A stretch of DNA of 22,620 nucleotides from contig DATLWR010000064.1 of assembly GCA_035576205.1 (NCBI GenBank), forward strand, positions 1 through 22,620, given 5' to 3'. This document shows, piece after piece, positions 1 to 5,798 of the stretch (positions are counted from its first letter, which is position 1; every line of letters begins with the position of its first letter). Below the pieces are notes generated by a model. It saw nothing but the letters and a program-made list of their open reading frames with translations. It was not told the DNA's origin and made no database searches. Source of the DNA: DATLWR01 sp035576205 (GTDB taxonomy: Bacteria > Pseudomonadota > Zetaproteobacteria > Mariprofundales > Mariprofundaceae). The position numbers and the translations under genes were made by a program.

Positions 1-196
1 GGGAGTAAATCAATAATCGATAATTATGTGGATTGCGCTTTTGTTTGTCGTGCAATCCTGAAGGGAAGCGATGGGAAGACAGTGGACTCTATCGATAAGA
101 GAATCCCTTCGATTTATCAGGAAAAACATCGTGTGAATAAATGATGTCTGGTTATCAATTGTGAATTGGGAAACAAACGGACTATGGAGTATTGAT
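1..196. other. AT-rich left-edge segment without a recognisable gene
   Basis: I see no convincing coding region here. A reading frame on the minus strand (10-435) runs antisense through the next gene and has the composition of a shadow. By hand count the first 240 bases are about 39% GC, whereas 301-360 is about 65%, so this stretch differs from the rest of the window. A GGAG site at 186-189 serves the following gene. No terminator or clear sigma-70 promoter was found. It may be an intergenic leader or the end of an acquired segment. Confidence 0.5.
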
Positions 197-703
197 ATGA
201 ATTTAATTGGATTCGTTGTTGCACTCATTGTCTTAGGGGGGATTGTTATCGGAGCGGGATATGGTGCGTTTGTCGGATATGAATTTCTTTCGGTGCAGTG
301 GGGCAGCCTGAGCAACGACTGGAAGGCGATACTGATCGTCGTCGCGGCGTTGCTTGCGGCCTGCACGCTGTTCCTTTCCGCCTCGGTGCAGTCGTCCGTC
401 AGGAAATACGGGCTGAAGGGAACCGGCAAGGTCATGGCTTACAACGATTTCATCCACTGGTATTCGGCCATGAAGGGCGACGCGGCCGAAGCCATGACCA
501 TCGAGGCGGTCAAGCCGCTCGTGAATCAAATGCTTCTCTGGGGAGGGCACCAGGTCGGCAGCCAGGCGCGTCACCTTTATGCATTGTTTCAGGAAGCTGA
601 AGTCGACAGAAGCCGGGTGCTGGACAAGGCCGGAGATGTTTACCTGGAAATCCGGCGCGATCTCGGACTCAGGGGAACAAGCGAGGATAACGCCATCGTT
701 TGA
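197..703 (+). CDS. Two-TM membrane protein of unknown function
   Basis: This encodes 168 residues. I chose ATG 197 because GGAG at 186-189 lies 7 nt upstream; a GTG at 161 in the same frame has no ribosome binding site. Two hydrophobic segments (about residues 3-25 and 45-65) flank a short loop, and the remaining ~100 residues are soluble and charged, so it should sit in the inner membrane with a cytoplasmic or periplasmic tail. I do not recognise the family. It lies 95 nt upstream of an endolysin-like and a holin-like gene on the same strand, so it could be an accessory of that cassette, but this is inference from position. Its first ~90 bases are AT-rich and the rest GC-rich, so composition changes inside the gene. 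Confidence 0.7.
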   Translation: MNLIGFVVALIVLGGIVIGAGYGAFVGYEFLSVQWGSLSNDWKAILIVVAALLAACTLFLSASVQSSVRKYGLKGTGKVMAYNDFIHWYSAMKGDAAEAMTIEAVKPLVNQMLLWGGHQVGSQARHLYALFQEAEVDRSRVLDKAGDVYLEIRRDLGLRGTSEDNAIV

Positions 704-798
704 CGCATCTCCCCAGTTTATGGGATGGCAGGTTGAGGATAGTGGTCTATAAAAACCGGGGAGGGCAATAAGCCTCTACCGTGATGAGGGCCGTGTAG

Positions 799-1374
799 AT
801 GGCTTCGATGGCGGCTAGGGGCAGGGGGAAGATCGTGGCGTCGAAAAGTCTGGAAGACTTGGTTCCCGAGGCGAAAAAGAATGCCGGGAAGGTTATTGAA
901 GTGTGCAATCAGGTGGGTTTCGATCTGCTGATCTACTGCACGCTGCGCAGCCCCGAGGAGCAGGCGAAGCTGTACCGGCAATCGCGCTCGTGGGCCGAGA
1001 TCAAGGACAAGATCCTGGCACTGAAGGATCGGGGCTTCGGTTTTATCGCCGATATCCTCGATGCCGTCGGGCCCTGCACGGGCCCGCACGTGACCAATGC
1101 CGGCCCCGGTGAATCCTGGCACAACTACGGCGAGGCCTGGGATGCCGTGCCGATGGTGAACGGTAAGCCCGCCTGGAACTACCTGAATGCCAAGTCCGAG
1201 TGGGATGCCTATGGCGAGTGCGTGCGGCAGGTCGGCATGCAGTGGGCTGGCGACTGGACCACATTCCGCGAATACCCCCATGCCCAGCTGCGGCAGGGCG
1301 GTAATCCGCTGAAACAATACAAACCTGACGAAATCCGGGCGATGCTCAGCAAGCGCGGCTTGCTGGTAAAATAA
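799..1374 (+). CDS. Endolysin-like peptidase, M15 family (zinc D,D- or L,D-peptidase)
   Basis: This is a predicted 191-residue peptidoglycan peptidase of the M15 superfamily (VanY/phage Ply type), which cleaves peptide stems of the cell wall. Two zinc-site motifs are visible. Residues SWHNYGEAWD fit the SxHxxGxAxD signature that supplies a His and an Asp ligand, and EYPHAQL supplies the second His. The upstream block with TLRSPEEQAKLY resembles the STYRS..EQ..LY segment of phage endolysins. No signal peptide is visible, so release would need a holin, and a holin-like gene follows 15 nt later. GAGGG lies upstream of ATG 799. A GTG at 835, preceded by GGGGGAAG, would give a start closer to the usual family N-terminus and is a real alternative. 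A TATAAA at 748-753 could be a -10 box. Confidence 0.85.
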   Translation: MASMAARGRGKIVASKSLEDLVPEAKKNAGKVIEVCNQVGFDLLIYCTLRSPEEQAKLYRQSRSWAEIKDKILALKDRGFGFIADILDAVGPCTGPHVTNAGPGESWHNYGEAWDAVPMVNGKPAWNYLNAKSEWDAYGECVRQVGMQWAGDWTTFREYPHAQLRQGGNPLKQYKPDEIRAMLSKRGLLVK

Positions 1375-1389
1375 AACAGGGGGGAGCCT

Positions 1390-2175
1390 ATGTTTCCGCT
1401 ACTGGCCATGCTTCCGACGATTTTCTCGGCTGTGTCCAAAGTCTCCGATCTCTTTGCGACGGGCAAGGAGACGGTGAAAAAAGTGACAGGTAACGATTCG
1501 GTGGCTTCGACACCGGAAGAGCTGCAGCAGGAGGTTCAGGGCCTGCCGCCGGAACAGCAGGCGCAATGGGCGCAGATCATGCGGCAGAAGGTGGAACTCT
1601 ACCAGGCCGAGAACCAGCGCCTCGACATCGAAATCGGCAAGATCGACAGCAACATCACCGGCAAGCTGTCCGAAGATGCAGCCTCGAAGATCGCCTACAT
1701 GCGTATGACGACGCGACCGTGGACGGTCAAGATGATGGTCTATTACATCCTGTTCCCGTTCGCACTGGTCAGCGTCGACCTGATTCAGGAACTGCTCAAG
1801 AACTGGCTGTTCTTCTGGACGGACAAGCTGCAGCCGGTCAAGACGTTCGACTACGTATTCGGTTCGCTGAACCCTGCGATGTTCAAGGGAGCCGAACCGG
1901 GAGCGTTCGAAAAGCTCGTGCAGGCCTTCGCCGGTAGCCACGCCCAGATGACGCTGGCCGGTAATCTCTATGTCGATTCGATTCCTTGGGTCGTGGGTAT
2001 TATCGTTTCCTACATGGGCCTGCGCGAAATCGGCAAATTCAGCGGAAAGTCCTCAGACTACCCCGAAACCGGCGGCCAGGCTGGAGCAGGGCAATCGACA
2101 GCGAATGTGATTTCCTCCACCCTGACGGCGGGTGCGGATCTGATATCGAAGGTGCGGGGAATCTTCGGGAAATAA
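1390..2175 (+). CDS. Holin-like membrane protein (3TM holin / gene-transfer-agent release type)
   Basis: This encodes 261 residues with a strong SD (run of G followed by AG at 1379-1386) before ATG 1390. Visible parts are a hydrophobic N-terminal stretch (residues 2-16), a Gln/Glu-rich probable coiled coil (42-90), an Arg-Pro-Trp before the first clear TM segment (MTTRPWTVKMMVYYILFPF, TM about 117-134), a second TM at about 196-212 and a polar tail. The RPW-then-TM arrangement resembles the family named Holin of 3TMs for gene-transfer release, though this protein is longer than the usual ~140-200 residues. It lies 15 nt downstream of the endolysin-like gene, which supports a paired lysis function. 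The family call is from memory of the motif; an unrelated membrane protein remains possible. Confidence 0.6.
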   Translation: MFPLLAMLPTIFSAVSKVSDLFATGKETVKKVTGNDSVASTPEELQQEVQGLPPEQQAQWAQIMRQKVELYQAENQRLDIEIGKIDSNITGKLSEDAASKIAYMRMTTRPWTVKMMVYYILFPFALVSVDLIQELLKNWLFFWTDKLQPVKTFDYVFGSLNPAMFKGAEPGAFEKLVQAFAGSHAQMTLAGNLYVDSIPWVVGIIVSYMGLREIGKFSGKSSDYPETGGQAGAGQSTANVISSTLTAGADLISKVRGIFGK

Positions 2176-2213
2176 TTCAACAGCCAGGTGTTACCGGAAG
2201 CGGGACGGGCGGC

Positions 2214-3323
2214 TCAGGCCGCCGCTGCGGAGCTTTCCACTGGAACGGAACCGGCGGCAGTATCGAGGACGAGATAACAGCTCACCGGCTCCTTGCGGTT
2301 TTTCAGTTGTACACGGCCGAGCTGTTGCATCGAGAAATGGCTCTGGCAGCGGCGCCGGGTATCCTCGCTGGCAACGATCTGGTTGTTCTTGGCTAGGCTT
2401 TCCAGACGGGAGGCGACGTTCACGGTATCGCCGATCACGGTGTAGTCCTTGCGGTTTTCGGAACCGATGGTGCCGGCAACGACCTCGCCGGTATTCAGGC
2501 CGATGCCGATGCTGAACACCGGCATGCCTTGTGCCTCGCGACGTTGCATCAGCTCCTGCACAGCCTCGCGCATCGCCAGTGCGGCCCGCACAGCATCCAG
2601 GGTCGAGCGATCCTTCGGTTGCGTCAGGCCGAAGACGGCCATGATGGCATCGCCGATGAACTTGTCGACGACACCGTGATGGGTATGGATCACCTTCACC
2701 ATGGTATCGAAATACTCGTTCAGCATCGGCACCATCTCGTCCGGTGCCAGGTGTTCGGAGAGCGAGGTGAAACCGCGGATATCGGCAAACAGTACCGTGA
2801 CCAGCCGTTTCTGGTTGGCCAGCGTCCCTTTGGCACCCTGCTGGCTGATCTGTTCGAGCACGCTGTTGTTGACGAACGGATGCAGCGCCTTGCTGTCAGC
2901 CAGCTGTTTCTGGTAACGCTCGATATCCCGACGGGCGCATTTCATCAGGTTGATGGTGAGCTCACTCTGCTGCCGCTTATGATCTTCCAGTTCGTTAAGC
3001 AGCATCCGGAAATGGGATGTAAGGGTGTTGAGTTCGACGACCGAATACTCGCCTGCTTCCTCTGGCTGCGTCTGCCGTGTCTTCAACGAGCGTTCAGTCC
3101 GTTTGAGCAGCAGGATCAGTTGGTCGGAGAAACGGCGCAGCATGTGGAAGCCGAGCAGGTGGAAAAGCAGCGCGACAACCGCGATCAGCATCACGGTCTC
3201 GGTGACGGTCATATCGGTTTGCGAAAACAGGTAGATCGCCAGGCCATAGGGTGCGATACCCAGCGTCAGCAGGATCATGTGGATCTGGTTACGGAAACTT
3301 TTCTGTTTGCTGGGTCGGGCCAT
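2214..3323 (-). CDS. Membrane-anchored class III adenylate/guanylate cyclase
   Basis: This encodes 369 residues. The start at 3323 has GAGGAG just upstream; the frame stays open to 4346 but that extension is antisense to the deacetylase gene. Two TM helices (about 15-34 and 42-62) with almost no periplasmic loop are followed by a probable coiled linker (70-165) and a class III cyclase domain (173-355). Metal-binding Asp181 (FADIRGF) and Asp225 (KFIGDAIMAVF), purine-contacting Lys221, and transition-state Asn302 and Arg306 (TVNVASRLE) are all present, so it should be active. The second purine-specificity position is Thr295, a common variant in bacterial cyclases, so ATP as substrate is likely but not proved. 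It is divergent from the deacetylase gene across 99 bases. No cyclic-nucleotide receptor is encoded nearby. Confidence 0.93.
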   Translation of the reverse strand: MARPSKQKSFRNQIHMILLTLGIAPYGLAIYLFSQTDMTVTETVMLIAVVALLFHLLGFHMLRRFSDQLILLLKRTERSLKTRQTQPEEAGEYSVVELNTLTSHFRMLLNELEDHKRQQSELTINLMKCARRDIERYQKQLADSKALHPFVNNSVLEQISQQGAKGTLANQKRLVTVLFADIRGFTSLSEHLAPDEMVPMLNEYFDTMVKVIHTHHGVVDKFIGDAIMAVFGLTQPKDRSTLDAVRAALAMREAVQELMQRREAQGMPVFSIGIGLNTGEVVAGTIGSENRKDYTVIGDTVNVASRLESLAKNNQIVASEDTRRRCQSHFSMQQLGRVQLKNRKEPVSCYLVLDTAAGSVPVESSAAAA

Positions 3324-3342
3324 CCTGCTCCTCGGGGCAACC

Positions 3343-3371
3343 ATTATTGCCCTCAAATGCATTGCGGGCAA
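3343..3371 (-). promoter_or_regulatory. Predicted sigma-70 promoter of the cyclase gene
   Basis: Read on the minus strand, TTGCCC (3371-3366) and AATAAT (3348-3343) are separated by 17 bases. The -10 matches five of six consensus positions and the -35 four of six. Transcription would begin near 3336, leaving a short leader carrying the GAGGAG site. The -35 overlaps that of the plus-strand promoter at 3362-3392. Confidence 0.5.
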
Positions 3372-3392
3372 GGTGCGGCTGCCGTCTATACT
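3362..3392 (+). promoter_or_regulatory. Predicted promoter of the deacetylase gene
   Basis: TTGCGG (3362-3367) and TATACT (3387-3392) are separated by 19 bases, which is longer than ideal. The -10 matches five of six positions. Initiation near 3399 would give a leader of about 24 nt containing the AGGGGG ribosome site. It overlaps the cyclase promoter on the other strand, so polymerase binding may be mutually exclusive. Confidence 0.4.
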
Positions 3393-3422
3393 CGATTTGA
3401 GACGGCGAGAAAGGGGGATGCT

Positions 3423-4364
3423 TTGCTGGTATGGGTTGTTATTGGTGAAACGCTGGCGCACTACGGTTTCGGCCACGGGCACCCGTTCGGAACCGACCGT
3501 ATGGATGCGTTCTGGCAGGAGGCGCAGCGGCTCGGACTGAGCGGCAAAGTCGATGCGCGTCAGCCGTTGCAGGCATCCGACGAGGCGATCCTGCGCTTCC
3601 ATACACCAGAGTATCTGGCGCTGGTGAAGCGCCTGTCGGAAAGCGGCGAGGGTTTCCTCGATCTTGGCGATACGCCGGCTTTCAAGGGGGTCTACGAGGC
3701 GGCGGCAACCGTGGCCGGTTCGGTCCTGTCGGCTGTGGATGGCACTATGCAGGGTGATTGTCGGCGCGGTTTCATTCCCATTGCCGGCCTGCATCACGCC
3801 CGGCGTGACGGCGCGGCAGGCTTTTGCGTCTTCAACGATATCGGTATCGCTATCGAGCATCTGCGGGCCGTACACGGCGTGCGGCGAATTGCCTATGTCG
3901 ATATCGATGCGCATCACGGTGATGGAGTTTTCTATGCGTTCGAATCGGACCCGGATATTTGGATCGCCGATATGCACGAGGATGGCCGTTTTCTCTATCC
4001 TGGCACCGGATTCATGCACGAAGTGGGCAGCGGAGTGGCGAGGGGGACGAAACTGAACCTGGCCATGTTGCCGGGTTCGGACGACGTGGCCTTTCACCGT
4101 AACTGGCCGCTGGTGGAGGAGCAGGTCCGGCAGGCAAGGCCGGAGTTCATCATCCTGCAGTGCGGCGCCGATTCGATCGCCGGCGACCCGATCACCGACA
4201 TGCGTTTTACGCCGGCTGCCCACGCCCATGCTGCGGCCAGTCTCTGTCGTCTGGCCGATGAATATTGTAACGGTCGTCTGATAGCTCTGGGGGGCGGCGG
4301 CTACAATCGTGCCAATCTGGCCGCCGCCTGGTGTGCGGTGCTGCACTCCCTCATCGAAACCTAG
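3423..4364 (+). CDS. Histone deacetylase family / AcuC-like zinc deacetylase
   Basis: This encodes 313 residues from a TTG start at 3423, chosen because AGGGGG lies 5 nt upstream and homology-like sequence begins directly after it; no ATG is available in frame near this point. It should hydrolyse acetyl-lysine or another acylated amine in the cytoplasm. The complete class I-like catalytic set is visible: the His pair 124-125 (GLHHA), zinc ligands Asp162 and His164 (DIDAHHGDG) and Asp250 (CGADSIAGD), and the transition-state Tyr294 (GGGGYN). The N-terminal GFGHGHPFGTDRM fits the family loop. Length is close to AcuC and acetylpolyamine amidohydrolases; the CGADSIAGDP block favours the AcuC/class I branch. 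It is divergent from a nucleotidyl cyclase, and its stop overlaps that of the convergent TerB gene. No acetyl-CoA synthetase gene (acs/acuA) is present here. Confidence 0.9.
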   Translation: MLVWVVIGETLAHYGFGHGHPFGTDRMDAFWQEAQRLGLSGKVDARQPLQASDEAILRFHTPEYLALVKRLSESGEGFLDLGDTPAFKGVYEAAATVAGSVLSAVDGTMQGDCRRGFIPIAGLHHARRDGAAGFCVFNDIGIAIEHLRAVHGVRRIAYVDIDAHHGDGVFYAFESDPDIWIADMHEDGRFLYPGTGFMHEVGSGVARGTKLNLAMLPGSDDVAFHRNWPLVEEQVRQARPEFIILQCGADSIAGDPITDMRFTPAAHAHAAASLCRLADEYCNGRLIALGGGGYNRANLAAAWCAVLHSLIET

Positions 4365-4813
4365 CTCTTCTCCAGCTTCTGGTGGGCGGCCAACTTCGCC
4401 TGGATGAACTCGTGGTGATAGATGCCGATTAGCTCGGCTGTGCGGCGAATCAGCTGCTCTTCATACGGGTCGACTTTGCCGTCGGCCATGGCCACCAGCC
4501 AGAGTTCGCGGACGATGTCGATGCGCTCGGCGGTCGAGAAGTTGCCGGTGATCTTCGAGGTGAATCGGTGCAGGTCATGCGATTGCTCGGTCTCCTGGCT
4601 GGCCTCGGCAATCAGCGTATCGCTCTCCGTTTCGGAGAGATGAAAACGGTGCTTTAGTGCCGCAACGATCGTCAGTCGTTCGCTCTCCTCGATCCGGCCA
4701 TCCATGCGCATCACCTCGACAAGCAGGGCGGCGACCGCCAGCGCCAGCTGCCGTTCGGGATCGACGGCCTTGTCCTTCATGGGGTGCAGGAGTTTTTTCA
4801 GTCTGTCGATCAT
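4361..4813 (-). CDS. TerB-domain (tellurite-resistance-like) protein
   Basis: This encodes a cytoplasmic all-helical protein of 150 residues. From residue ~20 to 145 it shows the TerB pattern: an acidic DGRIEESE motif in the first half repeated as DGKVDPYEE in the second, each after a hydrophobic helix (LLVEVMRM and LWLVAMA). In TerB these acidic loops bind metal. The start ATG at 4813 has AGGTGG about 8-10 nt upstream. It stands alone and tail to tail with the deacetylase gene, the two stops sharing CTAG at 4361-4364. No other ter genes are nearby, so tellurite resistance itself should not be assumed; stand-alone TerB proteins are common and of uncertain role. Confidence 0.88.
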   Translation of the reverse strand: MIDRLKKLLHPMKDKAVDPERQLALAVAALLVEVMRMDGRIEESERLTIVAALKHRFHLSETESDTLIAEASQETEQSHDLHRFTSKITGNFSTAERIDIVRELWLVAMADGKVDPYEEQLIRRTAELIGIYHHEFIQAKLAAHQKLEKS

Positions 4814-4979
4814 CGTTCACCACCTGTCATTCATGAGCGGCCTGCGCAGGGCTACCGGCGGCAGCATTTTGCTGTATTCGACTTTACAGAATGATGAAGC
4901 ATTTGGTTATGTAAAAGTCCGAATGGTATGCTGTTGGGAACCTGTGGCTTGCCGTTCAGGCGCCATCTAGCATCGGCAA

Positions 4980-5162
4980 ATGGTACTCGTGGTGTTTGCC
5001 CTGCTCTCCGTGCCGCTCGGCATCTTCTTTTCCTGGTTTGCCTGGAAAGCCTGGAAAATCAGACGCATGGATGTGGTAAAGACCATGGTCGCCTTGGCGG
5101 CCATTTGTTTCGTCACTGCCCTGCTGATCGCCGGCTGGTTCCTGTTGCTGGCCGAACGATAA
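4980..5162 (+). CDS. Small two-TM membrane protein, unknown
   Basis: This encodes 60 residues, almost entirely two hydrophobic helices (about 1-20 and 35-56) joined by a basic, Trp-rich turn (WKAWKIRR), with a charged end. The positive-inside rule puts the loop in the cytoplasm. An in-frame TAG at 4968-4970 limits the start to ATG 4980 or later GTGs; there is no good ribosome site. TTGGTT (4903-4908) and TATGCT (4927-4932), 18 bases apart, could be its promoter. A hairpin follows directly at 5168-5190. I do not recognise a family. The opposite-strand frames here look like shadows. Confidence 0.55.
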   Translation: MVLVVFALLSVPLGIFFSWFAWKAWKIRRMDVVKTMVALAAICFVTALLIAGWFLLLAER

Positions 5163-5167
5163 GACAA

Positions 5168-5190
5168 GGGCCGGCTTCATGGCCGGCCCC
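5168..5190. terminator. Hairpin between convergent genes
   Basis: GGGCCGGC (5169-5176) pairs with GCCGGCCC (5182-5189) around a six-base loop. It sits between the small membrane gene ending at 5162 and the secreted-protein gene ending at 5209, so it could end transcription from both sides. Neither flank has a strong T run, so the intrinsic-terminator call is tentative. Confidence 0.5.
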
Positions 5191-5208
5191 TATCGCCGAT
5201 GATTGCAA

Positions 5209-5727
5209 TCAGCTGTTGACTTCGATCGGGCCGATGGTGATCGGTGCCGGGGTGCGGAAATTGATACGAACTCCCTTGATCGGACCTGCGGATAGCAGCG
5301 GGCTGTGAATCGTCACCGGCGCATCGATATCCTTGTCCTGCAGCTCGTAGACCTTGTTCCACACGCCCTTGGGGTTCTGGACTTCGACGACGATGGAGCC
5401 GCCCCGGAAATCCTTGTTGCCGACACTGGCCTTGCGGATCACGATCGATGAAACGCGCACCGGCCAGTCGAGAATCAGGCGGGTCCAGCCGTTCTTGTAG
5501 GTCAGCTTGCCGCTTTTCTCCTCCAGCCAGCCAATGAATGCCGGGTCATTGCCGAGCGATTCGAAATAGACCGCGCTGCCGCCGTTGAATTCGTTCTTCT
5601 CCTTGGCACCAGCAGCATTGCCGTCGCTGCGCTGCACGCTGTAGCTCATTTGCGATGTGACCTCACCGGCAACGGCGGAGCCAAAGCCGATGGCGGATGC
5701 ACAGAGAATGAACAGAAGCTTTTTCAT
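5209..5727 (-). CDS. Secreted protein of unknown function
   Basis: This encodes 172 residues. ATG 5727 has GGAGGA 5 nt upstream; a longer frame to 5745 has no such site. A standard signal peptide (MKKLLFILCASAIGFGSAVA) with likely cleavage after Ala20 sends it to the periplasm or outside. The mature part has alternating hydrophobic stretches suggesting a beta-sandwich (for example WTRLILDWPVRVSSIVI and GGSIVVEVQNPKGVW), ending TPAPITIGPIEVNS. The ligand-binding beta-sandwich look vaguely recalls discoidin-type domains, but I cannot name a family. A monocistronic unit is likely: it has its own extended -10 promoter at 5760-5768 and a hairpin beyond its stop. Confidence 0.8.
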   Translation of the reverse strand: MKKLLFILCASAIGFGSAVAGEVTSQMSYSVQRSDGNAAGAKEKNEFNGGSAVYFESLGNDPAFIGWLEEKSGKLTYKNGWTRLILDWPVRVSSIVIRKASVGNKDFRGGSIVVEVQNPKGVWNKVYELQDKDIDAPVTIHSPLLSAGPIKGVRINFRTPAPITIGPIEVNS

Positions 5728-5759
5728 GACAGTCCTCCAAAGCAATTTGCTGGGAAGTC

Positions 5760-5768
5760 AGTATAGCA
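5760..5768 (-). promoter_or_regulatory. Extended -10 promoter of the secreted-protein gene
   Basis: On the minus strand TGC precedes TATACT (5765-5760), an extended -10 element. No good -35 is found at 17 bases; a TTGCCA lies only 14 bases upstream. Initiation near 5753 would leave a leader of about 25 nt with GGAGGA. Confidence 0.5.
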
Positions 5769-5798
5769 CAGCTTGCGTTTGGCAAGTTCTGGCCGGCT

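Noticed and set aside
2208..2223. GGCGGC/GCCGCC hairpin between the holin-like and cyclase stops
   Set aside because: It lies in the GCC/GCG alanine codons at the cyclase end and has no T run on either strand, so a terminator call is not justified.
2529..3422. Long plus-strand extension before the deacetylase
   Set aside because: It mirrors the cyclase gene on the other strand; family similarity begins only after the TTG at 3423.
3324..4346. N-terminal 341-residue extension of the cyclase frame on the minus strand
   Set aside because: It is wholly antisense to the deacetylase gene, has no family features, and a strong SD marks the start at 3323.
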